Assembly (NCBI RefSeq): GCF_000485595.1
Contig: NW_014579195.1
Coordinates: 6,132-26,926, forward strand
Source of the DNA: Priapulus caudatus
Taxonomy: Eukaryota; Priapulida; Priapulimorpha; Priapulimorphida; Priapulidae
Reading direction: 5' to 3'
DNA: 20,795 nt
Shown: one piece after another, positions 7,868 through 16,324 of the stretch
Layout of the letters: each line of letters begins with the position of its first letter
Numbering within the stretch: position 1 is the stretch's first letter
The notes under the pieces: model-generated
What the model was told of the DNA's origin: nothing
Databases searched by the model: none
Seen by the model: the letters and a program-made list of their open reading frames with translations, nothing else
Program-made: the position numbers and the translations under genes

Positions 7868-8255
7868 AGAGGAGGGGGTGGGGGAGGAGGAGAGGGGGAG
7901 AGGGGGAGAGGAGAGGGGGAGAGGAGAGGAGGGTGAGAGGAAGGGATAGGATGAGGAGATGACGAGAGGAGGAGAGGAGAGAAGGGGAGGAGAAGAGGAG
8001 AGGGGGAAGATTAGAGAGGAGATGAGGAGAGAGGAGGGGGAGAGGAAGAAGGAGAAAGAGGAGGAGGAGAGGAAGGGTGGATGAGCAGAGGAAGATGAGA
8101 GGGGGAGGGGAGATAAGGGGGAGGAGAAAAGGAGAGGGGAAAGATTAGAGAGGATATGAGGAGAAAGGAGGGGGAGAGGAGGAAAGGGAGAAGAGGAGAG
8201 CCGAAAGGGGAGTTGGGGGAGTTGAATAAACTTTAGGGAAGGTGTTAAAAGTTAA
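7868..8255 (+). other. SCHIP1 3' UTR, polypurine, with tandem duplication
   Basis: The stop codon is followed by about 350 bp of GA-rich, almost pure purine sequence. Two diverged copies of one segment are visible about 134 bp apart: AGATTAGAGAGGA at 8008 and its partner at 8142, with similar flanks (7982-8053 against 8115-8190). The tract ends just before a polyadenylation signal, so the mature mRNA would carry a long purine-rich tail. The transcript end near 8245-8255 is an estimate. Confidence 0.6.
8225..8230 (+). terminator. Polyadenylation signal AATAAA
   Basis: Canonical AATAAA, 358 bp after the SCHIP1 stop codon, at the transition from polypurine DNA to mixed sequence, and followed within 20 bp by a GT-containing stretch (GGTGTTAAAAGTT). 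Its position fits the end of the SCHIP1 transcript. Confidence 0.6.
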
Positions 8256-8280
8256 ACATGGATTCCACGGAGAAATCTTG

Positions 8281-8318
8281 TCTCTCTCCGTTTCTTTCCA
8301 GCTCTTTGTCTCTCTCTC

Positions 8319-8358
<40 letters not shown>

Positions 8359-8365
8359 CTCTTTC

Positions 8366-8408
<43 letters not shown>

Positions 8409-8424
8409 GCTTTCTTTCTCTCTC
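8281..8424. repeat. (TC)n microsatellite
   Basis: About 145 bp of TC dinucleotides with a few TTTC and TATC interruptions. Overlapping Ser/Leu or Arg/Glu frames on both strands are repeat artefacts. Confidence 0.95.
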
Positions 8425-8569
8425 AATATATCTATCTAGTCTCCTAGTGTATGCCAATACTTAATGCATTAGTAGAGAAGTGATAAGCATGTAATGGCCT
8501 GATAAACAGCTATGATCCATGATTAATATAAATCTATAGTATGCGGTTGTGTAATTACGGTTGTACTAC
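8425..8569. other. No gene seen
   Basis: AT-rich unique sequence with no recognisable motif. Confidence 0.4.
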
Positions 8570-8640
8570 AGCATGCATCACATGTACGCGCATATATATA
8601 TATTATATTATATATATATTGCTCATGCATGATGCATGCT
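8570..8640. repeat. 71-bp palindrome with AT-rich core
   Basis: AGCATGCATC at 8570-8579 is the exact reverse complement of GATGCATGCT at 8631-8640. Between them lies a TA run that is itself nearly self-complementary about its TTATATTATA centre. The whole block could form a long hairpin or cruciform. It may be a palindromic insertion or an expanded AT microsatellite inside a palindrome; no target duplication is evident. Confidence 0.7.
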
Positions 8641-8780
8641 GGATTTCTGGGGGCAAGTGTTGACTGCAGGATATTATTTCTGTCAGTTGTATTCAAGTCG
8701 GGATTGTGGACATGTTATTAGCAGTTGTTGCGCGGACGCACGGCCGAGGCGGCATTAATGGAGGCAGCTCCCTCTATACA
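8641..8780. other. No gene seen
   Basis: Unique sequence between the 8570-8640 palindrome and the AT run at 8781. No recognisable feature. Confidence 0.35.
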
Positions 8781-8841
8781 TATAAATATATATATATATA
8801 TATATATACGAGTGTGCGGCGTAGCAATTTCTTAGTCATTC
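8781..8841 (+). promoter_or_regulatory. Possible TATA/initiator pair (speculative)
   Basis: TATAAATA at 8781 opens an AT run to 8808. An arthropod-type initiator, TCATTC, lies at 8836-8841, roughly 30 bp after the end of the run. A short ATG frame starts at 8898. The AT run is also a plain microsatellite, so the match may be chance. Confidence 0.2.
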
Positions 8842-8897
8842 CCCTTTGTAGTCTGCGAGAGATAGTGCGGTTTGTGTTCTGCTAGTTGTAAATACAG

Positions 8898-9107
8898 ATG
8901 GCGGCCACCATCGCTTGTTTAATCTCTCGCTCTCTCTATCGGAGAGCGATCTTTCCGTTCTTTTCGTACACTCTTTTTTTAATTGCGCGCGTTGATTGCG
9001 TTTTTATCGTTGCTGTTTTTAACCTAGATGTATGTGAGCTTAGTGAGCTGGCAGTGGGAGTGTGCCAGGGTGTGTTGCGGCGGGGGGGGGTGCTGTGTAG
9101 GTTTTAG
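8898..9107 (+). CDS. Short hydrophobic ORF, unrecognised, doubtful
   Basis: A 69-codon frame starting at an ATG in a reasonable context (CAG-ATG-G) and ending at TAG. Its middle, roughly residues 19-44, is hydrophobic with a single Arg and could span a membrane once; the C-terminus is Cys/Gly-rich. I do not recognise it. A possible splice donor GTATGT lies near 9030, so if real it might instead be a first exon. It is retained only because it is the one ATG frame here that does not sit on a simple repeat. Confidence 0.15.
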   Translation: MAATIACLISRSLYRRAIFPFFSYTLFLIARVDCVFIVAVFNLDVCELSELAVGVCQGVLRRGGVLCRF

Positions 9108-9460
9108 GGTGGATACCCGCTAATCGAACAGTCTGGTTGCAAATTTGTTGGCCGATGTTGTGAGCTTAAACTCGAGAATGCGATGATGAGGAAGAGAGAG
9201 CGAGAAAGGAAGAGAGGGTGAGAGAGAGTGGGAGAAGGAGAGAGAGCAAGCGAAAGCGAGCGAGTGGGAAGATGCGCAAATATGTAATTAATCTGAGATG
9301 ACAAGCATCGTGTGTTGTGTCTTTCCTAATTACGATCCGGTTACAGTTGATTACCCTCATAATTACTTCGTTAATTGCTAGTTATCTGATCCACAGCTAG
9401 TCTCTCCACGCGAGCTACGATTACGACTCCCTCATCGCGAACTCGCGCGCGGAAATCTAG
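9108..9460. other. No gene seen; GA-rich patch 9186-9262
   Basis: Unique sequence with a GA-rich imperfect repeat at about 9186-9262. Short frames on the - strand across it are low-complexity Ser/Leu artefacts. Confidence 0.45.
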
Positions 9461-9591
9461 CAGCGCCCTCTATCGTGCGAGCGCGCTGCGACGGTGGCGC
9501 CCCGCAGTGCCGCTCGTGTTTCCGCTCGTTTGCCGCGTACTCCCCGAGTAACTAGTGTGTTTGTGTGAACATTACGACACCAGGGGGCAGC
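9461..9591. promoter_or_regulatory. Pair of CTCF-like motifs
   Basis: ACACCAGGGGGCAGC at 9577-9591 fits the general CTCF core pattern NCA-NNA-GRN-GGC-RSY at every constrained position. On the opposite strand, the complement of CAGCGCCCTCTAT at 9461-9473 (ATAGAGGGCGCTG) fits the AGRGGGCGC core as well. A third, weaker GGTGGCGCC lies at about 9493-9501. The sites lie 1.6 kb past the SCHIP1 stop, where an insulator would be plausible. Motif match only. Confidence 0.3.
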
Positions 9592-9678
9592 TCGAGCGTA
9601 ATTATGTCAGGCAGCTGTGAGATGGTAGATGAATTTTAAATCTTCTTCATTCATTCAGATTTAACTATAGTGAGCTAC
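9592..9678. other. No gene seen
   Basis: Unique AT-leaning sequence between the CTCF-like site and an AT microsatellite. Confidence 0.35.
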
Positions 9679-9745
9679 ATAAATATATATATATATATAT
9701 AAATATGTATATATATATACATATATATATATATATTTATATACA
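9679..9745. repeat. (AT)n microsatellite, palindromic
   Basis: Compound TA runs interrupted by AAATATG and TACATA, self-complementary over most of its length. Confidence 0.85.
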
Positions 9746-10337
9746 TACGTGCATATATTGTACATTGGATGTTGTTGTAGTGCATAGCTGATACCAAGTC
9801 TAGTATCATATTTAGAATAGTATTTTATGATAAGATAATATCAGATATTGTAATATATTCTAAAGCGAACTCGACGGTGTTGAGCATCTAGGGCGAGTTT
9901 CGAGGAGTGTTTACTGTCGCCATGGCAGCAAGGATGCTGGAGCATACCATCGCCATAGCAGCGCAGATTGACGGATATTGACTGCCGCCCGCGGCCGCGA
10001 GAGCTTGTTTGGCGGTCGGCGGATGCTCGGATGTTCTTCCGCTGTGTGGCTACTACGCACGTGACCCGCAGTGCTGCCACCTGCCGGCACGTCACGTAAA
10101 AGCAATACAAGTCGCCGTCTCGTGGCGATCGTAAATGTCATCGGCGGTTACTAACGACAAATTTTTTGCTCATTAATAATTATAAAGAATTTTGACAGGG
10201 GCAGAGATGCTGATCGCTAGGGACGGCTCTGATTGGCTTAATATTTGTCTCTTATTTATTTTTATTTTTTATTATTTTGCGCTAATTTTGTTTTTATTTT
10301 AGAATTAAGGGATAGAATTAAGGATATTACTTTTAAA
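9746..10337. other. Unique spacer with X-box-like island
   Basis: No gene is recognised. Between 9916 and 10035 an island contains GTCGCCATGGCAGC (9916-9929, X-box-like), GGATGCTGG and GCGGATGCTCGGATG, resembling islands elsewhere in the window. The string CGTGGCGATCGTA at about 10121-10133 recurs at about 10493-10505 with similar downstream bases, a short direct repeat 372 bp apart. The right third, from 10150, is AT-rich. Confidence 0.4.
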
Positions 10338-10370
10338 TTAGGATTAGGATTAGGGTTAGGGTTAGGGTTA
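10338..10370 (+). repeat. Interstitial telomere-like repeat (TTAGGR)5
   Basis: Two TTAGGA then three TTAGGG hexamers in perfect register, ending TTAAC. The G-rich strand is on +, opposite to the other two telomere-like arrays in the window. Degenerate TTAAGG-like words precede it. Confidence 0.85.
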
Positions 10371-10623
10371 ACTGATTTCTATATCCAACAACTATTTGCT
10401 ATCATTCACTATCTCTCCCTGATGACCTACTATTAATATAACCCTGACCTCATTGAGAGCGTGATCAGAGAGAGAGAGGGCAGCCACGTGTCGTGGCGAT
10501 CGTAGACATTAATCGCGGATGACGGCGCGGGTGACTGCCGCGGGTGTTTCATTGCGATGATTCCATGCGTGACGGTATGTAGGCGTGAACGGGGGGCAGG
10601 GGGCCAGGTCTCTGCCCGTACAT
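10371..10623. other. No gene seen
   Basis: GC-rich unique sequence before repeat A, containing the second copy of the CGTGGCGATCGTA direct repeat (about 10493). Nothing recognisable is encoded. Confidence 0.4.
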
Positions 10624-12097
10624 GCGGGGGGCGGGCGTGATGCGGGCGGTGTGAGGTGCGGACAGTTCTGTGAGTCTTCCGCCGCCGAAGGAGGGCGGAG
10701 TTAGAGTGGGGGGGGGGTGGGCCACCGCTCCACGCGCCGCCGTCGTCGCATTCTGAGTAGTATCTTCTTCGCGCTAGCTGTCTTCACCGTATTCCGGAAC
10801 ACACGTTGTGCGCGTTCTTCTTTTAGAACTGTATTGCCGCTGCTTTTTTTTTTCAGATGCCGGCGTTCCTCTTGCGTTTGTCCGCGTCTCGGAAGCGCGG
10901 TGTGTTTCGACGCGCGCTGTTCTTTTTTTGTATTATTTTTTGCTCGCGATCGGTGGTATACGTGAAGTTATAATTTAAAGAAACTTATTCATACCTGCCC
11001 TCAGAACGTTCGCTGTTCCGTGTCTGTTTCTGATTTCGTGTCCCCGCGTTTCGCTCCGCTGTCGTTGTTAGCGGGTTGCGTCTTACGAGGGTATCAATAA
11101 AGAAACCAAGGAAAAAGAAAAGGAAAATACCCATAACCAAATGTTTTCCATCAATTGATATAGAGTACCGAAGTGTGACGTCACCTTGGCAAAGACAACG
11201 CACGGCTGCCTGGTTTTTTCGTCTCTACACAAGCCACTGGGCTCCATATAGGTTTACTGCGTGGAAACTGTTGTGCGTACGTAAAACAGAGTGTGTGCGC
11301 TGCAGACAGCGGTAAAGCATCGGTAGCAATCGATCTTACAATATTTACATGAATTCTTTTAAAAAAATTAAAATTTTTTTTTTTTTTAAATATTTTTTCG
11401 TTTTGTTAATTATTTTATTTTTTTTTTTGTGCTTTTCACTTTCTCCTTAGGAAACTATAAAAACTGCCATGAATGACTCTCAGCAATGATGGTTACAATC
11501 GGGCTACAAACACGACACGTATGTTAATGTTACCAGAGATATGATTGGTGTAAGAACCAGCAGCGCTCCGTTGTCATGCACACCGTGACTGTCATCACTT
11601 CGGTACTCTATGAAGGGTCTATAGCGATGAACGCTGGATTAGTTTCATGTATAGCTTAGAATTTATTTATTAGTCGTAAACACGCCAGTTCTATCTCTGA
11701 AGATAGTCTTGCCAATATTGTTCTGTCCTATATGCGACTACTTTAAACGTATTACTCTGAAAAGGGAAAGATGTGAAAACAGACAGGAACAGTACTATTT
11801 CAAGCATGCTTACATCTTACTCTCAAGTATTGTGATTTACATGCCAAAGCTTTCATCCAACCTCTGGCACCCACCCCCGTTAGCGCACGCTCACTTCACC
11901 ATGTTTCCGCCCCCCACCAAAAAAAACAAGATCTTGCGCCTACACCGGTGCAGTTATTACTCTTTTCTATCTCTGTCACTTCCCTCCAACCCACTTCAGT
12001 CTTCTCACCTACAGTCTCTCTGATCTCCCCTTCTGCTTTCTCTCTCTGCTCTCTCCCTCTATCTCCTCTCCCTCTATCTCTATCTCTCTCTTTCTTT

Positions 12098-12130
<33 letters not shown>
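10624..12130 (+). repeat. Dispersed repeat, copy A (interrupted by a TIR element)
   Basis: Copy A of a ~1-kb unit that recurs in the same orientation at 19829-20795. Both copies begin in a G-run followed by GATGCGGGCGG- or CATGCGGGCGG-type sequence. They share AGTTCTGTGAGTCTTCC, GATGCCGGCGTTCCTCTTGC, GGTGGTATACGTGAAG and CCAACCTCTGGCACCCACCC in the same order, and pass into a TC microsatellite at the right. No protein is encoded in a conserved way; frames differ between copies. An AATAAA near 11095 is absent from copy B. The pair could be LTRs of a ~9-kb element or two insertions of one unknown family; I see no primer-binding site next to copy A, so LTR status is unproven. Confidence 0.8.
11163..11608. 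mobile_element. Non-autonomous TIR element (MITE), 446 bp, TA target duplication
   Basis: The ends are inverted: GAGTACCGAAGTG at 11163 and its exact complement CACTTCGGTACTC ending at 11608, with further partial pairing inward (TGACGTCAC against GTGACTGTCA). It is flanked by TA at 11161-11162 and 11609-11610. Copy B of the surrounding repeat lacks the insert: its CATCAATGATATTAAGGG corresponds to the two flanks joined, giving an empty site. There is no long frame inside, so it cannot encode a transposase. TA duplication and size fit a Tc1/mariner-type MITE. A poly-A/poly-T stretch at about 11360-11430 lies in the middle. Confidence 0.85.
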
Positions 12131-12138
<8 letters not shown>

Positions 12139-12171
12139 GCTCGCGCTCTCTCTCTCTCTCTCGCCGCCTCT

Positions 12172-12210
<39 letters not shown>

Positions 12211-12342
12211 TTCCTTTCTCTCTCTACTTTCTCTCGCCCTCTCTCTGTCCCCCTTCTCTCTCTTCTCGTTCTCTCTCTCTCTCTCTCGTTCTTCTTCTTT
12301 CCCCTCTCTCTCTCTAGTTCTCTCTTTTCTCTCTTCGCTCGC

Positions 12343-12376
<34 letters not shown>

Positions 12377-12442
12377 CCTCCCTCCCTCCCTCCCTCCCGT
12401 CCCTCCTCTCTCTCTCTCTTCTCGCTCTCTTTTCTCTCTATC
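12020..12442. repeat. (TC)n microsatellite, compound
   Basis: About 420 bp of TC with CG-containing interruptions (TCTCGCTCGC) and a (TCCC)n patch at about 12373-12398. It begins inside the right end of repeat A; copy B runs into the same kind of tract at the window end. Frames of 188 codons (+) and 202 codons (-) over this block are Ser/Leu and Arg/Glu artefacts. Confidence 0.95.
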
Positions 12443-12681
12443 TTGACACCCGTTTGCGTCTGTCGCCATAATGTCGCACGAACCGCAATCATACAATCAC
12501 GCACATATAACTAACAACCTAATGCGACTCACCGCACAGAATACTGCCTGCTCGTTATCATTCAAACGCAGTCGGGTAGCTACCGCCCAATGATATATTA
12601 CAGGGGGGATTTAGAAGAACCACACCACCCTCTGGCTTACGAATAAATACCGTATCGCATGACCTGAACGCATGGGCAAAA
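12443..12681. other. No gene seen
   Basis: Unique sequence between the TC tract and the second telomere-like array. No recognisable feature. Confidence 0.4.
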
Positions 12682-13009
12682 CCCTAATCCTAATCACACA
12701 ACCCTAACCCTAACCCTAATCCTAATCACACAACTGATCCTAATCCTAATCCCCCCTCAAATCACACAACCCTAATCCTAATCACACAACCCTAATCCTA
12801 ACCCTAATCCTAATCACACAACCCTGATCCTAATCCTAATCCTAATCACACAACCCTAATCCTAATCACACAACCATAATCCTAACCCTAATTTTAATCA
12901 CACAACCCTAATCCTAACCCTAATCCTAATCACACAACCCTAATCCTAACCCTAATCATAATCACACAACCCTAATCCTAATCACACAACCCTAATCCTA
13001 ATCACACAA
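12682..13009 (+). repeat. Telomere-like composite minisatellite, 12 units
   Basis: Twelve units, each made of CCCTAA/TCCTAA-type hexamers closed by the octamer TCACACAA. Unit lengths in order are 20, 32, 36, 20, 32, 32, 20, 32, 32, 32, 20 and 20 bp. The 20-bp unit is two hexamers plus the octamer; the 32-bp unit is four hexamers plus the octamer. The 36-bp unit (12734-12769) contains an aberrant CCCCCCTCAAA segment. The C-rich telomere strand is on +. The array stops abruptly at CCCTTGTTGAA (13010). Confidence 0.94.
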
Positions 13010-16000
13010 CCCTTGTTGAATCGGCTCACGACGTCCGAACACGAAATGTGAATCGCGGTAGCCTTCACGCGATATCCACTTGGCGCTGTGTGGAATTTTC
13101 TACATTGGCTCTTTAAAGTGATTACGTCACCGTAAAATAGTCAAATATATAAAAATAATATTTTCCTGCTTTTTCACAAATATAAGTAATTTTCTGTTCA
13201 CCTTTTTATGGTTAATGCTGCATTTACTTCCTGTTTTATTTTATTGTTCGATGTGAACATACACTCGTGACTCACACATAGGCCCATAGCAAGCATTATT
13301 GATGTCAGGCAACATAATGTCAAATCGTTCCAGGTTTTTTTGGATTTTTAGCATCTGACATGTCAGATGCAGTTGTAGAATCGCGTAATCGTGCGTCCGT
13401 CCGCTGCGCCAACAGTTGCGCACAAATCTAGCTTAAAACCGCTCGTACGTACCGTCACGATATTCGCGGACTGGTCGGGGTCACGACGCGAGCCCCACGC
13501 CTGCTCACTCACCCGAGGCTAGGTAATGTGACGAAAAACGAGTTCGGATGTCGAAGCTGGGGCGTCAAAACGGTTCAAATGCCAGTCAAAGGTTAGTAAA
13601 AAAGGCGGTCGGAACCATTCCCTCCTTACTTAAAGCCGCCACAATGACGCATTCAAACGTTACATTTCTCCAGCTACTAGACTAGCAATATTACTTCGTG
13701 CTCATTGCATAATCACACTAACTTATTGACAAAATAAACTCTAGTTGCTCCATTTCACTGCGCGTTTGCCTTAAAAACCACAAGAAAGAGTAGTGAGGAA
13801 ACACTGGCTTCTAGGCGTCAAACGCCGACTTGTTATGCCAAACAATATAGCTCGAAGTGGTGACGTGACCGTTCACATTGTTTTTATCTTTTGCCTACTA
13901 CCCGCTAAAACCGCTTGCTAACCGCAGGCACCGCTGCCACCGCGGTTGTCTTGGGGATTGGGGGGAGAGCGTGTCAAGCCAATGTCATCGTGGGTGAGAT
14001 GGTGAACAACATTTGCGAGGTATTTTCAATACCTTGTAAATAAGACAACGCGCCCAGTAGAATATGCGCGAGAACTATGGTGATTTTGTCATAAGGTAGT
14101 AATAACTGTTGAGTTATAGCATGCACACAAGTATTGCTAGTCTAGTACTGTGAGAAATTAGCGTTAGGATTGCGCTATTGTGCGGCTCATAGGCGTAATA
14201 GGGAGGGAAATGGCGCAGAATTGCGGCTACAACATCTTAAGACGGTCTCGACCTAGGCTTCAGTGATCAGTCGGCGAGTGGATATAGCATCAATGCTTAG
14301 GAAAGCACCAGCTGTGCCGACAATTGGAGCGTCACAGGTTAAAGGTCAGATGGGCACAGTGGCAGATTTTAGACATTTTCCTTGAGCGACATGGTCTGAC
14401 GGAGTTGATTCGAAAAACATTTTTGTTTCAGCGTGATATAGCCTAGCATTTTTGCCTTTATTGAAAGGACCATGAAATTACTTTTTCTGCTGACATGCGA
14501 GAGTAAAGCTTGTCGCGATAACTTTTGACCCTCAAGGACGTCTGGACCTTGGGAACGCTGGATTATTTAATGCTTAGAAAGAATTTTTCTGGACTGCCGG
14601 GCGTTGTAAGCTAATCCAGGCCTACAATTTTCACCAGTGAAATTTTCAAAAGCTTAAAATATTTGTTGAAAATGGTTTACGCTCCTTAAATCGTATTTAA
14701 TTCGGTATTGGCATTCTTACTGTGCAGATGTGTTACCATGTTAAACTTATGCCACTGCCAGTAGGCCCACTGCAGTGATGTGGTGGGGGTGAGCACTGCT
14801 GTGTAGTTTTTGGCGCTGTCGTTTAATTAGTTACAGCGTTGGCCCAGCTTTCTATTGTTAGCCGTGTAGGCTTTGCCGTTAGCGGAAATGGATGAGTGGG
14901 CTTACATATTCTGTCTTGCAAATATTTGTTGCCTTATACGCTACGATGGGAGCTTCCTTCTTTTGGAATCTTAAGACACTTAAACGTACCGCTGCCATCC
15001 TCGGTGGCAAAACTTTTCATAACGATCCCAACGAAGATTCCTTCGAGAAGGGTTTCCGGTGATAGCCATCCCTGTGCCTTCCACTGGTTTCGGCCGCGCG
15101 TATGGTGAACACATTTTGGGACTAACAGGCGTTTACTAGAATCCCACCGACTGCACTACAGCAGTCAGCGCAGTCAGACGTTGCAGTATTGGAGCCGCCT
15201 GTCGCTCCGCGGCGCACTTGATTTAACTAGTTGAGAAACAATCTATACAGCCGTTAAAAAGTTGACGATACGTTTAGTCCCTGCTTAGTTCTTACTTATA
15301 TAAAAAAAATCGGCAACAAACATTTTTACAATATTTTTCTCTTTTTGTGTTGTTTTTACCATTTTTAGTTAAACTTTCGTTGACGTAGTCAATTTTAAGT
15401 GCTCTCGCGTTAAAAGTCTTGGCTTGCAAATAGCAGTTGCGCGCAATTAACCGTACATTCAGTTTACTGCCCGCCGAAACAACAATATTGCTAAGTTATA
15501 GTTTTGTTAGGCGCCCACAAATCTGGGCCATATAAAGTGTTTTCGGGGCGCTTTAACGAGAAAATGCTGTGTTATGCATTTTTATGTGGAAGTTTTATTG
15601 TGAACTGGTAAAGCAACACAGCGACTATATGACTACAATATCTCAGCTTACGCTTCAAATTCTGAACTGATACTTGAACTGCTCCTGTTGAAATTGTGAA
15701 CCAATATATACATATATTTATATATTATAATTATATCATTATATATTAATTGTCGATTAAATTTTTCAGGGCCACAATTTACTAGACTTTGACAGATACA
15801 GCCATTGGATGTGCAACTTGATATGACAGCCCGTCTATATATTCGTTCTGCCATCAAGGGTTTCATTATGTAGACTGACAATTGTATTGCTGTGACAATG
15901 CTGACCATTGAAAATACTTAGTGGATGGAGGGTTCAAGGACGGTGTACAGAGACTTTAATATTGCGAATGCCACTAGAGAAAGCAATAAAATTTCCAAAT

Positions 16001-16324
16001 TAACACAGGTGCTGCAAGCAAATGCTGTTGCCCTTGAAACACCTCACGCGCAAACCAACCCGTGAACCGTGTCTCCGTAAGACACAAAATCCGCGCTAAT
16101 CTGCGGATTATGGCAGGCGTTAAAACTTCAGCACTGGGATGCGCCATCGTCTACCCAAAATACGTGACACAGACGTTGAGCTGCCTATTAGTGAAACTGA
16201 CTCTGAACAATACTAGGTCTCAACAAATCGATGCTCAGAACTTGATGCTCATTGCGATGGGCATTATAAAGTGTCAAGTGCGACGGAAAACCCTCACAAG
16301 AGAATGACATCATGAGAAACAAAT
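13010..16324. other. 3.3 kb without a recognisable gene
   Basis: Balanced-composition, mostly non-repetitive sequence. Scattered frames of 60-86 codons occur (13241-13423 on -, 14896-15108 on +, 15648-15908 on -), but none carries a domain I recognise and none is supported by splice or promoter context. AATAAA motifs occur near 13733 and 15985. A phrase at about 16175-16220 reads as an acidic linker (ELPISETDSEQY), similar to the gag-protease linker of some Ty3/gypsy elements, so the right end may be decayed retroelement. Compared with the flanks, this block is notable for lacking simple repeats. Confidence 0.4.

Noticed and set aside
6747-7962. Long Arg/Ala-rich frames overlapping the SCHIP1 exon on both strands
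   Set aside because: Shadows of a very GC-rich exon. Only the frame starting at 7022 matches a known family.
10717-10965. Frame inside repeat A, with a similar one at 19970-20329 in repeat B
   Set aside because: The two copies do not keep the same reading frame because of many indels, so there is no sign of protein-level conservation.
11896-12514. 188- and 202-codon frames over the TC tract
   Set aside because: Dinucleotide repeat artefacts reading Ser/Leu or Arg/Glu.
13560-13600. Possible tRNA or tRNA-derived SINE (GGTTCAAATGCC resembles a B box)
   Set aside because: One mismatch to the B box, no acceptable A box at the right distance, and no cloverleaf stem could be drawn.
15648-15908. 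86-codon ATG frame on -
   Set aside because: No recognisable domain, an AT-rich tail reading poly-Ile/Tyr, and no promoter or splice support.
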